A stretch of DNA of 64,000 nt, taken from contig NC_049986.1 of assembly GCF_000003815.2 (NCBI RefSeq), forward strand, positions 10,623,241-10,687,240. The letters run 5' to 3'. A program made the translations under genes and the position numbers. Source of the DNA: Branchiostoma floridae (lineage: Eukaryota > Chordata > Leptocardii > Amphioxiformes > Branchiostomatidae). How positions within the stretch are numbered: position 1 is the stretch's first letter; the number at the start of each line of letters is the position of its first letter. Positions 1-12,465 of the stretch are shown here, piece by piece. The notes beneath the pieces are model-generated. The model did not search any database. It worked only from the letters and a program-made list of their open reading frames with translations, and had not been told where the DNA came from.

Positions 1-2
1 AC

Positions 3-689
3 GCTAACCTCCGCGAGTCACCATGCACGACAGCGGGTTCGTACAAATGCATCCCGATGGGTAACCGCGAGCCATCTAGTACCTCCGAGGTAATCACTAC
101 TCTTAACGTTACTAAGAAGGGATCAAGAAAGGCTGTGAATACAGAAGTTCCTTTATTAGAAGAGCCGGTTGCTAAAGATATAGGAGATTTATCGTGTGAT
201 GAGGTAAAAGACACTGGTGCTATAAGGAATGTTTCTATAGAAAACTCAACAACAACCGCGTCCACACCTTCAACTGTCGGCACAACAGATGATGGAGTAG
301 ACTATGAGCCTGATCCAGAGGAATCGGTAGACCATCAGTGGATTATCATCGGTTCTATAGTTGGAATTGTCGCGTTCGGGATGTGCTTTTGGAGTACTAT
401 TTTCATCGCCCATAGGTTCAGACATAGACAGTGTCGGCACGACCACACGAGATCACCTGACGATGAGCAAGACGACCAATACATGGTGAACGGGATGATA
501 CCACAGACATCGTTCTACGGGTTAGTCCTGTCGGAGGAACAGAAGCCAGAGACCCCTCCCCCCGTGTACAGTATAGATGTTGATGATGATAATATCTGTG
601 ACATGTACCACAGTGTAAAAACGTTCAAGTCAGATAAACCAACCAAAACTGTCAAAACAGTCACATTCAAAGTTGAAACAGAAGTATGA
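3..689 (+). CDS. 3' end of LRR-Ig transmembrane receptor, LRRC4/NGL-like (partial)
   Basis: The 5' end lies outside the window. Frame 3 is open from base 3 to the TGA at 687-689, giving 228 residues. It starts inside an Ig domain (GSYKC at 36-50, the end of the usual DxGxYxC motif, then a beta strand ending in VITTLNVT). A Thr/Ser-rich stalk with N-glycosylation sequons and an acidic patch follows. There is one hydrophobic membrane segment at about 339-410, then a basic stop-transfer stretch (HRFRHRQCRH). The cytoplasmic tail contains PETPPPVYSIDVD and ends in ETEV, a class I PDZ ligand. The same landmarks (VITTLNVT, PVLEEP, acidic DYxP before the membrane, PPPxYSID, ETxV) occur in the complete gene at 53808-55661, so the two are paralogues in convergent orientation. 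A role as a synaptic or adhesion receptor is inferred from the NGL family. The residues at 9-38 fit the paralogue poorly because of two small compensating indels (see findings). Whether the gene is functional cannot be judged without its ectodomain. Confidence 0.85.
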   Translation, partial: ANLRESPCTTAGSYKCIPMGNREPSSTSEVITTLNVTKKGSRKAVNTEVPLLEEPVAKDIGDLSCDEVKDTGAIRNVSIENSTTTASTPSTVGTTDDGVDYEPDPEESVDHQWIIIGSIVGIVAFGMCFWSTIFIAHRFRHRQCRHDHTRSPDDEQDDQYMVNGMIPQTSFYGLVLSEEQKPETPPPVYSIDVDDDNICDMYHSVKTFKSDKPTKTVKTVTFKVETEV

Positions 690-2834
690 CATCCGATGCT
701 GCTTTTATTGATTGATGTAGGTCAACATTATAACTTCAAGCAATTCTATCAAACACATTCAATCTCGACCTATCTGGCATTGTCAAAATTATTCAGTTTG
801 GTTCATGGAAATTGATCTTATGTTTCCGATAAAATCCCTGATAATATTGGGTCGGTAGGTATAGATTATTCTATTTCTTTCTTTCTTTCTTTAACTAAAC
901 CCAAAGCAATTAAGCAACCAAACATCATTTTACGAGGTGAAATCAAAATGCCTAAGGACACGTAAATTTTGAACATAATTTTTTTTCAATCATAAGATTG
1001 TCTCATTATGCAGGGTGACAACATGACGATGATATGTTTTTGTGGGTTTGTGTGTATCAAATTTTCATTGCAATAGAGTTGATTAGAACATCATAAAATA
1101 TTTAACAACGTTTTCATCACTCCAAAACAAGATTTGTTTTTTCAAATGTCTCTAATCCATTGGTCCAGCAAAAATAAGGCTATTACTTGCATGAATTTTT
1201 GTTATGGTAACCGAATACTCAACATTTCAACATAAGCCTTACTAAAATGACACATTTTTTTTCTGTTGACAGCGTTGATATAGCAATGGACATTTCTATA
1301 AAATGTATATTTGATGGCAATATCTAATGATCATATTTTGTTGAAATCACTACATTTGTATTACCATTGTTTTGGTGTATGTGTTGCGAACAGCTTTGGA
1401 AGAGGTTTCATAATATGAACTATTGAAGAAGAAGAAAAGAAATTCGCCATAGTATTGATAGTTTAACAAAAACAACGACGATTCTAACCATTGCCGATAC
1501 ACCCTGCCTTTACCATTGAAACAGAAGCGTTGGAACCCTTTATAGGTAACCAAAGGAATCGAAGCAAAGTATTTTATTAAAGGTGATAAATTGATATAAG
1601 TGAATGTGATACTTCTTTCTACGGATAAGTGATATCGAGTAAGATAACATCAAGATAAAGGATAAGCAATTTGATCACGGCACTCCATATAGGCACCAAG
1701 CGCGACCTTGATTCTATATATTCAAGTTTAATTATTCTGCCTGAGCATATTTGGAGCTTAAGGGTGTTATCGGAATCTCGTTGTACATGAAGAATGTGTC
1801 TTAGTGTTCGGGTACAATCACCATCAATGTCAGCATGCAGAATGGACTCCGCTACTGCATTAACTACTGAGTCTATAGTAAGAAACTGAAGAAGTGTCAA
1901 GCACTGAGCATATTTGACTCAGGCTTAATGCTCTATCGTTCAGTGACTATGGCACACAGGGGCAGGCGTGACAAATTACATCGGACGATATAACTATTAC
2001 CCTTTTTGCAGCCGATTCTTCACCGAAGTAGGACTGGCCATTTATTGCATGTAGTGATGTACCAAGAAGTGCTTTTAAGCCGAAGTTATAACAGTTGAGT
2101 TAGTGTAACTGAATTGAGTTAATGAGTTGGAAGAAAGGGTAGAACCCCATTCCTTACACCCAGTGCGTTTTCTATTGCTATCCACTTGTGAATACAAAAT
2201 ATACCGCCTTTTTTCCAGATTACTAGTACTTGCGAGCTATGATTTAGGTAACCTAACGATATCTTCGCTAGATTAACAATGCAGGCATTGCAGAGTCTTA
2301 ATTGGCTATATATTTTAATTCGTTGGTAAAGTCTGTCCGTTTCCTTCACAGGGGAGCGAACTAAGCGATGCAATGCGCTTAGAAAATCAATAAAATGAGA
2401 CCTTTGAGATGGGACAGACGATTTCAGATTACATCGTGAACATTGTATATCTGGGTCGTAAGGTAGAAAAAATACAATTTCCAGAGATAGGGTTCATTCC
2501 CGGGACGCCATGACTCAAGCACCCAACCCTGATTGACTTTGTGACCCACGCCTCTCGGTCTAACCGTTGCTTATCGATTTCATTTGCCCTGAGGGTACTT
2601 CCTAGACTTGACAATACCAGCCGTCAAGATTATAATGACCCGGGGCCCTTTACACATAGATGACGCAAACTTGCCTGAAATAACCTTCCCATGTTTGCAC
2701 ACAGCTTTATGATGTCGTTAAACGATATCGTAACTTGTTTCAAACTTGGTAGCTTGGGGTATTTGATGCAAAACATAAACTATAACAGCAGACCAACATA
2801 TTGGTAATTGAAATTATGAGTTCCGTTTTACATC
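690..2834. other. Non-coding: 3' flank of the left LRR-Ig gene
   Basis: This is presumed 3' UTR followed by intergenic DNA. There is a short TTTC microsatellite at about 876-893. The first AATAAA on the + strand that I noticed is far downstream (2389-2394), so the true 3' end of the transcript is unclear. Open frames here are under 100 codons and resemble nothing I know. Confidence 0.5.
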
Positions 2835-3560
2835 GTGACACATCGTCTCTAGGTTATATGAAAATGACTTTGTCAGGGACAGATCTCATAGTCAACGATA
2901 GAAAAATTCCTCCTATTTTGCCATAAATGTACTTTATCTACATTTTGGTCATACGGATGGTGCATGTGAATTGGGTTTATCATGGCTTTGGTTCTAGGTT
3001 GTATGACAAGTATAAAATGGATTTGCAAAGAACGGGGCTCAGAGTCAACGATGGAAATGTTCCATATCCGTATTTTACTATATATCTGCTGTATCTGCAT
3101 ATTTGTTCCTAGGTTATATGGAGGGTACAAAGTCGCATTTCAAGTAACGGAACTCAACATCAACGGTACCGGTGGAGATGCTCTATAGCTATTGTTTACT
3201 ATTTCACCATGCCCAGTATACTAAATGGGCAAATCAACTATCAAAATGGTTGGCTGATTTTAATCCTGACTTTGTCCCCAGGGAATATTTGTCGACAAGT
3301 ACAACGTGCTCTTGCAAGGGACAAAACGTATCATAAAAACGAATTGTTCTATAAACTTCATATGTATTTTACTATATGCACACAGTATTTATACAACATC
3401 GGAACAATTTACAATGACTATGTCCCTAGTTACATTAAAATCGAAGACTGGTTTTTCAAGGTAGGAAACTCGAGGACAGCGATGGAAATCACTGTATACG
3501 CATGCTCATGCAGTATTTCCTCACCGCTCTCAAAGGGCGTTATCTAGCTTAAATGATGAT
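2835..3560. repeat. Degenerate long-unit tandem array (period roughly 120-165 bp)
   Basis: About five diverged copies share an initial motif like CTAGGTTATATG followed by AAAATGG/AAGTCGC, then AACGGAACTCA-GTCAACGATGGAAAT and a T-rich TATTTTACTATAT segment. Copy starts are near 2850, 2993, 3108, 3280 and 3424. The copies differ by many substitutions and indels, so the array is old. The overlapping open frames of 61-112 codons are repeat-derived and lack recognisable domains. Confidence 0.55.
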
Positions 3561-6386
3561 AACCTTTTGACCTTATTTTCATCCCATATAAGAAATAACC
3601 AGGTCGTGACCTTTGGATTTGTTCAAGGTCTCACGTTAAATTGATATTGGACATTCATTTAATACTACTGCTGATACGAGAACATTTGTAATGTTAAGCT
3701 CCTGTGTCATAATTTTAAAGATAATATTTGATAAAGCATAAGTCGCAAGGTGGAAAGTGTAAGAAATTTTTGGGTAATTGGTGATTTATGGGTTTATAAG
3801 TATATATAAACATGTATATTTGGGTTTATAAGTACATAAACATGTCTATTCGATGCAGTTAGTCACGTCGTTGCAAATCAAATTTGCCAATCTAATGAAC
3901 TCACAAAGGTTTAATCAATACTGTGAAATTCAGTTTTTCTTATGTAGCAACTCCGGCTCTGCTAGACTGATTAAAATTCAGTCTCACAGGTGTAAAAGGC
4001 ATTTATTACCAAACCATATATACTTCATTGAATGATTTGCTAGCGCTTCTATTGCTAACATATTGATGTATTGCAAAATCGTAGTCGGTAACACCCTTTA
4101 TTTCTGATGGCAGACTTGTGCTAAGATGTATGCTTTGCCATTACTATATGTTTAATAACGTGAGTCCAAGGCAGTTTTGTCCGTGTCCTATTTGGAAATG
4201 TTTTCTAAAATGTATGTCTGACACATATTTAACCCATGTCATGCTGAGCTGACCTGTATTTTTATGGGTTTGGACTGTTTCTCATGTGAAAGTTACATAC
4301 CACTGCAAAGCCTACCGTGTGGGGAGTAAATTTGCAGCAGCAGCACAGAACAAGTCAAGTATTACTTGTCAGATGAAGCCATCAGCTTTGGGAAGTTAAA
4401 TTGGCCAAAAAATAGCCAGCAGGACAAGGGATGAGACATGTCGTAGTCTCCTTCACCGGTGTAAGTGTTGAGAGTGCTTTTCGGGTCGGTAATGGGGGAG
4501 GTCGATTGGCGAATTTTAACCAGGAATGCGCCGGGAAAGGAATATATGCCGGGCAGATTGTAGCCTTCCCAGCTTTCCAGCATATACCTCTCCGTCAACG
4601 CCCCTAACCCCCCCCCCCCCCAAAAAAAAAATAAATTTAGCTAATAGCCACAGAGAGGCCGGTGAAGGAGTCTGTACACATGTTGGTAGAATTGGCAGAC
4701 GAAGACAAAAGTACATACGTGTATATGCACACACTCCGAAGAATCTAAAATGGTGGCGAGTTTAATCAATCAAAGACCACTTTCATTCCCCCGGCTTTTA
4801 GTAAGGCCATGTTAATTCGACTATATGTACGGCATCTTAGAACGCAAAAGGTGAAAATAAAGATTTGCACAAAAAATTAACTTCATTGTGAAATCTAAGT
4901 GGTCAAGAATTTCGAGTAAATTGTTGAACCCACAGAGTAGTGAGATGTACAAAACAATGTCTCTTACTTTTTATTCTTTGATATTGAAATTTCTTTCAAT
5001 GTTAATTTTGCTTTGGAATTCTGAGGCATTTTTTTGCAATCTACATAATACTTATTTTGCAGCTACATATTACGATTTACAGTATGGATGAAAACTTTTT
5101 GAGAACACGAACTGATGCTTAATTATGATCAAGTTGATGTATTCAAGATAATTGAATCTACATGGCCCAAGTACGAGTAAAATATTGTAAAAACTTGTTG
5201 AGAATTTCCAAGTAATCTCTAACACAAAGAAACAGTATGACGTATTCGGATTTGAACCCAAACGCTTTTTCGTCTAGCAATAAACAATTAATGCATTTGG
5301 GAATTTGGTTATCAGTCTATTATAAGTTGCGGAAAGTGATAATACGAAACTAATATATCTGTCCTGTTATAATAAGATCAAATAAATCAAAACGCTGATC
5401 ATCGTTATCTTCGTAGTTCACGATGTTTCTGTAGAATAGTGTGGTAATTATTTCTGTATAAAATATTATAACGAAAGGGTGCATGTGGAAAAATCAATAT
5501 AATTTCATTGAAATGAGTGTTAAATGCTACAATTTACGTCTGTTGCAGAACAGTAGAAATAAAGCGTTAAATTATGCGATTCAACCCTAATTCAAACACA
5601 CAAATGTATTGGTATCAACAACGACGATATTTGCTGATAAAAGTGAATATGTAGGAATGCTGGCAATCCACTGATGTCATTTTCAGTGTATTTCAACGAT
5701 GCTTAGGATTGTGTATAGTCTTTTTATTTTATCTTTGTATAATAAGTAGAAAATAGGAAATTGTTGGTTTGTGATTAGAGGAAATCTAATATTATATATT
5801 AACTACACTAAAGTAATTAAAAAATAATCCTAACAGCTATTACTTTATTGACGTCAATGTGATTTTTTTCTATGATTCTTTATGATGAATATGCAGAAAT
5901 TAACTCGTTCATTTTGTTACATTAACGCGTTTATATTCAAAGATGATAAGTATTATGCACATGGTTATTAATCTTGTTATCGTTAATTTGATTACCATAT
6001 ACGTGCGTCATAGCTATTCTTAAGCAAATAACAGATTTTGCTGTGTTAGATATTACATGAATACGTGTGGTTGCCCTGTGTACATTTTGGTAAACAATAT
6101 ATAGTCATACGTTGACATTATGTGGCTTCCCTTTTATGCATTGTAAGATGAACAAACCGATCAAATCCATCCGAGATCTTCAGATTGAAAGGTGAAAAGA
6201 ATCGGAACACATTGATCTGTAACTTTGATTTTTGCACAGTTCAGTCCACATTGTCGATTCGAAATGTAACGTGTTAACTCCTCAAATGACCCGTATCCGC
6301 CGTTACGCTCCGCATTGGTTTGCAGAATCAAACTGGCATTTTCTCATTCGTTTCGAAGGAATATACACTGCATACATGCTAGAAAA
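3561..6386. other. Non-coding intergenic DNA
   Basis: No gene recognised. It holds a short tandem duplication of about 33 bp (GGGTTTATAAGTA..., near 3790 and 3822) and a C14-A10 homopolymer junction (4608-4631). Confidence 0.5.
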
Positions 6387-6505
6387 CAGTCACTCAAGTA
6401 ACTTGGTATGATTTAGGAAACGGTCAGACGTTTCAGATAACAGTGACTTCAAGAAGGCTGGTTGGAGAGCACCTTTTATACACTACCTGTGAATTAATAT
6501 GCAAA
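6387..6505 (+). repeat. Dispersed repeat family R1, copy 1
   Basis: This stretch matches 26932-27076. The shared order is CAGTcACTCAAG, AACTtGGTATGATTT, AAACGGTCAGACgTTTCA, then TTGGAGAG, TTTTATA and CTGTGAATT. Copy 1 lacks about 17 bp (the CATCCGTTGTTTTCCGT segment) that is present in copy 2. Its class is unknown; it has no coding capacity. Confidence 0.6.
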
Positions 6506-8573
6506 TGGAATGAATACAATTTTGGATAGTCCAGTAGGAAACAAAAGTAAGACAGAATCAAAGAGAAGGTTAATGCAAATAAGTTTTATCTTATTACCTA
6601 GATGTCTGACCGTTAACAACGTACTTGTGATGTTTTTGTTCAACATTTATCATTAATACATAATGACGAAAAAAACAATTGTTCGGATGCTACCTACCAG
6701 AACAACTGACAATGCATATATGCAAACGTTAATATGAAGAGCAATATAGATATGAAATAGGACCTTGCGACATTGGGGTTATTGACGAAGAGTAGCACGG
6801 GCCCTGTCCCTACTCTAAGCACTTAGTCAAGTAGACACTATAAATAAAATAGGAGCTATAAAAAGACCGTTTTGTCTTTTTAAATTGAGCGGGTGATGTT
6901 CAGGCACTGGCCATTGTACAAGCGTTCGATATCTGTAAACTAATGCAATGGCAATGTTGGCATGCTGTAGTGGTGTATACCGTTTACAAGGAAGGCATAT
7001 AACAAATCAAGTGTATTTTTAGGACCCATACCAGCACTACATAACAGTTTTATAGCTGCTCAAAAGACCATTATTTGGCTGTAGAAGCAATGAATTGTTA
7101 AGATCAGAGTGATTTAGTCCTCGTAAACAGATGTATACTTGTCCCAGAGCGAAAGCTAAGAAGTTTTTTCCACAATGGAAAAGAATATTAAAGTTATTCC
7201 TGTAGGACGTTTTATTGATTGTTCACTCAGCGGAAATATTATTCCTTCTTAATGTTGCAGAAGGCAGCAATGTATGAATACTTATCATAAATCTGTCATG
7301 CCGTGTCCTCTTCAAGGTTAGGACTAACATAAGTACAACCAAATGGTAATAGTAATAGACAGAATGCATTATACTCCGTCATAAAAGTTTATTAAAGATA
7401 AAGAAGAATACCTTTTTTGCAAATTTTTGCCCTTCTGGGCTAAGAACAGGTCACATGGAAACAATCATAAACATGTAAACAATGGGGAATAACCATACAC
7501 ATTGTTGTTTGATAAAGTAATTAAGAATAAAATTTAAACTTTGAGTTCCAAAACACAGAAATTGACTTAATTTGTAACTCCAGTCTTGGTCAAGAAATTC
7601 ACATATGCTTCATGTATGCAGAAAGATTATGTGACACGGTGAACAGTGTACTTAAAGTTGCAGAAAATCAATGACGCTATAGCCAGCTGCTTCTTTTTTC
7701 AAGGATGGTTTAAAAACATTGGGAAAAATTCTGGCCCTGTCTCCCAAATTATTGATGTCTGGCGTACTTATAGGAATCTGAAGACATAGTTAAACCACCC
7801 GTACAAGTTCATGGTTGTTTTGTAAGTCAATATAATTTAAACTAAATGATGCATTTGTGTGATGTTTCTATTTCAACCCCTTTTGATTTCAAACCAGTTT
7901 GTTTTTCGATCACTAAATTTGATCGGGATGATGTATTCGTAAAGCTTTATCTTTTTTTGTTGTAATTTTGGTATCGCCATGACGTAATTTGACGTAATTA
8001 TGACTTCATAATGCGAAAGTAAAGTTTAAAACAAAAATCTTGGTACTTTTTGTATAGCTAATTGGCTAAAAAGCTTCATTTAAAAAAATAATTTTATCGA
8101 GTTGTATATGTCAAGTTTGCTATACACTCCAAGGACTCGTTTTGCAACTTAAGAAATGTTTAAATGGGCCAACTAGTCCGTTGATTTCATCCTTTATCTT
8201 TATAAGCAACAGAAAGTCAAAACGATGTTCTATAAGATAAATGAGAACCAATTTGTTTAATCGCACTCCTTGCAATTGGACTTACCAATTGGGTTTTATG
8301 ATATCACCAAAAAGAGAGCAGGGTGAGACATTTATTTGATGCAATGTGTTGAACAAATGGTTGCTTCATCCATATATAGCGTAAAAGGTCAAGGTTGGAG
8401 ACCAAACGTGGCAATGAATAAGTTTTCTAACAATGTAATATGCAGACTTGTCCTTAGATGATGCATGGTTCAATTTTATACGTTGATCAGATTTTGCAAT
8501 GCAGCAGCGAATTCATACATTGTGTGTAAGGATAAAAATATATACGATTCTTTTTACAAAACCTTCATCTAGG
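6506..8573. other. Non-coding intergenic DNA
   Basis: AT-rich with no gene recognised. Near 7979-8010 there are three near-CRE motifs (ATGACGTAATTTGACGTAATTATGAC region) similar to the CRE-rich stretch at 27836-28260. Confidence 0.45.
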
Positions 8574-8606
8574 CAAGGACGTTACATCGTTGATGTAACG
8601 TCCTTG
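8574..8606. repeat. Perfect hairpin, 15-bp stem
   Basis: CAAGGACGTTACATC (8574-8588) is followed by a 3-base loop and its exact reverse complement (8592-8606). It lies just upstream of a copy of dispersed repeat R2. No poly(T) follows, and this is eukaryotic DNA, so it is not called a terminator. Confidence 0.75.
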
Positions 8607-8621
8607 GTCTAGGTAAACCCT

Positions 8622-8690
8622 TTGACTGGTTGGCATTGCACTTCAGTATAGGCGTCGCTGTTTACATATGCGGTCCCAAACGTTAAGTGA
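8622..8690 (+). repeat. Dispersed repeat family R2, copy 1
   Basis: The shared order is CTGACTGGTT, GCACTGCAG, TAGGTGTCGCTGTTAACA, then GATGCGGTCCCAAACGTTAA. This copy reads TTGACTGGTT ... GGCGTCGCTGTTTACATATG CGGTCCCAAACGTTAAGTG. Other copies lie at 8838-8900, 30199-30252 and 49135-49182. Confidence 0.6.
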
Positions 8691-8837
8691 AAGAATATAT
8701 TGCCATTTATTTGCTCTTGTGGTAAATTTACGTCATGTTGGAAAGTCACTTAATCAAAAGCTCTAATGTACGCAATCAACGTCCTATAATATTTAACCGA
8801 CGTTTTGGTAAAGGTCTGCCACCCTATCCGTGCAATT

Positions 8838-8900
8838 CTGACTGCTCTCATTGTACTGCAGCCTAGGTGTCGCTTCTTACAGATGCGGCCTCAAACGTTC
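8838..8900 (+). repeat. Dispersed repeat family R2, copy 2
   Basis: CTGACTGCTC, then TACTGCAGCCTAGGTGTCGC and AGATGCGGCCTCAAACGTTC. It lies about 215 bp after copy 1 in the same orientation. Confidence 0.6.
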
Positions 8901-8910
8901 TTACAAAGAA

Positions 8911-11900
8911 ACTGTGATTTATCATTCTCAATCTTTGATTACAGGGCTGCTTTGTATATTTTCGTAATTGTAAATGAGGTGATACTTTAAGAACCAAATA
9001 ATCGTTTAAGCTGATATGTTTTATTGCACCTATATATATCGGTCAGTAACCTATTTTAGGATAGAGAATCTACAGGGCATGGGGTTGATTAGTAGCTACT
9101 GGGCTACTTTTAATCACACTAGTTGACCGGCTCTGGCATATATGACACCGCCAATCGATGCCCGTACCCGGCCGGGTGCAGGATATATAGCCCTATCCGT
9201 GCCCGCGATGTGTAAATATTGTAAAGATCAATGGGTCTATAGCAGCTGTCCTCCTAACGAACCGATAACATCCACTCTTGGGAAATAGCCTTTCTTCTTT
9301 AATCTCTTTTACCGAATATTGTACCGTTAGTACGCTAGATTTGTAAGGAAGACTATCTATTTTATCATTAGTGTCACAGTAAAACCAATCCTGAAAAAGA
9401 CAGTTTCTGACAGGTAAGTAATTTTTCAGCTCGTGTACCCTTTACAATGCATACCGTTTGTTGTATTGATGCATTCAATAGAGGTCATAACATGGCGGTC
9501 GTATCAATGATTACCTTTTATGCCAGTGTAGTATACTTTTGTTATGCTATTTTAAGTTTACTATTACAGTTGGGATCAATGACTGCAGTTTTCACGCGTT
9601 GTGAAACGGAATACATAAGAGTCCTAGTCTTACATTACTTCTGCAACTTTGTGTAACATTCCATGATTATTAGCTATAAATATATTGTCTCAAATAAACG
9701 TTTAAAAATAGTTTTCAACCACAAAATAACGTTTGTAATAGAAATGTTAAAATCTAGTCTGCGTTTAATGTTAAATATAAAAAGGGAACGTCAAATTTGC
9801 AATCAAAGGCCACCTTAAAGATATGCTTAGACATATTAGACAAATTGTAATAATACTGACATAAAGATTGATTGATCTTTATCCACTGCAAGCCAAGCTA
9901 ATATCCAGCCACAACAACTGTACTGTTTTTCTTCTCATTTTGTCTTCATTTTTATATATTATTTTATGCAGGTAAGGTATTTTCAATTGCTTGTTGGTGA
10001 TTTTAAACGATTCCTGGGGACGAACCTCAACATAAAGAAGCGTGGTAATAACAGTACATAGCAGAATGATAGGATAGCATGATATTATCAACTGAAACAT
10101 AGAACAACTCACAGCAAGAAGTAAGTCTGGATGTACAACCATGTATAAATCATACATAGATAATGGAATACAAAAGTCAAATAGATCAACTGATATGTAA
10201 ATGGAATTTATATGGAAAATGTCTAGTAGTCATATTCTCTTGTTGACATAATCGTTTATTAAAGTGTATAATATTCCTAGTCATGTTTTTCTTGTAGAAA
10301 AAGGCTAGGGTATCATGACATTTGCTGGGCCTCCAACAGGACCTTCATTTGTTACGAGCCATTTCCTCCAGCATAACCAATAGTGGTTTCCACCTCTAGG
10401 CTTTGGGAGAATGATCTTGATTTACCCGTTAATTAGGCACTTACACCATTCAGTTGTACATCAGCAACCTACAGCGTCTCGAACCGACAGGAAATCCATT
10501 GGTTGGCAGCGGTTATGTTATTTAGAGTGATAAGTTACGGTCGTTACAGAGGATTATCAAGCTTATTACTCGAACCCATTTAATGAGAACCCAAAATGGT
10601 CGAAGGGCGTGGAGTTCATCAGGTGCGGAGAGTCTCAACCGTTTTTATTTGGTACAGACCTCCCGGATATTAGACAATGCAAACTGCCTCAATACCACAA
10701 ACTATTTACCACATAAACCTAATAAAACATGACTATTACATTTATGATGACTGCTTTGCAATTAGCTCAAACCATTTATAGAATCATTACAAAGTTAAAA
10801 TGTATTCATATTTCTTTTTAGTTTTTCCGGTTCTCGTAACAGCTAAATTCACAAAGGCACTTCTATAGTACTGTCTGGTGCAGAATGATGCGCAATACAG
10901 GAGATGGTCTCTGACCTTCTGTGTAGGGGTTTTGGTATACTGAACGACCAAGACAGTTGGCAAAATACGTTGCTATTAGACGCCTTACCAATTAGGACTT
11001 GCACCTATTCCACAAAAACACAGGACGTTCTTGATCAGTTTTTGTACCTAAGTCCATGAATTTCAGTTATTTGTTGATTGATTGGCACAGTTTATCAATA
11101 ATTTCGCAATGTAGACTCGTTAATTTTTGCCGCCGATGATTTGATTAGAAAACGATGGAAACGATCTTTTGACGGATGGATTTTGTGTAGAATCACGACG
11201 CTACATTGATCGCCTTTTTACACTTCGGAAGAGACGATTTGTTACAGTGTTTGCAATGTCTCTGGGGTTCGATGATCCAATTAAATGTTTAACAAACCAC
11301 ATCGTGTGAAAGAATAGATGAAAACACTAAGAAAAGTTCATTGACCAACAGATAGACCAAACATTTCCGTGCATGTTCCAGAATGATTCCTTCAGATATT
11401 CGTCTTGGTTTGTACGGTTTGTGAATAGACTGAGGAAACATTGCTCACTTGAAGTTCAAGAAGAAAGGTGCACTCTAAGCTTGAACAGAGGAAGAAAGCT
11501 TTGTCATACTTTGAGAAGGTACTCTGAAATTCCTCAATTTTATTGCTTAAAGTTAAACTTCAATTACTATGAAATGTAACTTAATTCACTGCTTGATTTC
11601 AAGTACAATGAAAACCTATGAATTCTTAACTTCTTTATTTTTCATCATATAACTGTGTAAACCCCGCCACCCGCACCCCCCCCCCCAACCACCCCGACCA
11701 TCATCATAAAAAAGCCATTAGGCAAAAAACAATATTTTCTGGTATAAAAATAATATAAATTGAAAAAAGGTACCATTCAAAATCTTTAAAAAATGTTCGG
11801 ATAAGTGACCGATTCAGAATGCACCACTACATGCGTGGATTGTCCAGTAATAAATTAGAAATAAAGTCCTGACTGTGTTAGTATATTCACCACAGAATGA

Positions 11901-12029
11901 CTGTAGTCAGTGTTAAGTTCTCTGAGCTCTGGGGAATACAAATGCGTTAGGTGATCCATGAAGGACAAAATATTGAGGTCTTTCTTATAGATATCATCAC
12001 TATGCAACAATGGAATCTGCCTGTCAGAC
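8911..12029. other. Non-coding intergenic DNA
   Basis: No gene recognised. Short open frames (up to 92 codons, 9879-10157 minus) have no recognisable motif. There is a C-run at about 11676-11686. Confidence 0.45.
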
Positions 12030-12465
12030 CAGGATCTAGGGTGACGTTCTATTTCCGTCAAATATCTAAAACAATTACTAAAACAACTAGTTTACCAGCG
12101 AATGCGTCATTTCTACGAATCGGTAACCATGAAGGCGCATACATTACGCGGAAATCAGTCATTGTAGTTTATTGATAGTAAAAACGAATCAATAAGTGGA
12201 AGAGCAACATTCAAAGACACTGACTAATAGCTCATCAACGCACTAGTAAGGCCAGAATGACATTCTATTACCTTCACCTTTCTAGAATAATTAATAAAAC
12301 AATTTCTTTATCAACGAATGCGTCATTTCCAGGCACCAATAACCAAGAAAGCGCAAAAATAAGAGGAAACCAGCGATTGTAGTTTATTGAACATTCATGT
12401 AAAGAAGTAAAAGAGCAAGATCCAAAGATACTGACGAGATGCTCATTAACGTACTAGTAACCTTG
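12030..12465. repeat. Diverged tandem duplication, two units of about 216 bp
   Basis: Unit A (about 12030-12249) and unit B (12250-12465) align in order: TGAC(G/A)TTCTATT, AATGCGTCATTTC (12101 and 12317), AACCA-GAA-GCGCA, GTAGTTTATTGA, GAGCAA, CAAAGA-ACTGAC, GCTCAT-AACG and ACTAGTAA (12241 and 12452). The offset is 211-216 bp, with substitutions throughout. A 74-codon open frame overlapping unit A is closed in unit B, so coding is unlikely. Confidence 0.75.

Noticed and set aside
3601-3612. AGGTCGTGACCT, a nuclear-receptor-like inverted half-site
   Set aside because: A single isolated 12-bp match with no other support.
5238-5275. tRNA-like B box on the - strand (GGGTTCAAATCC)
   Set aside because: No A box or cloverleaf arms in the flanking bases.
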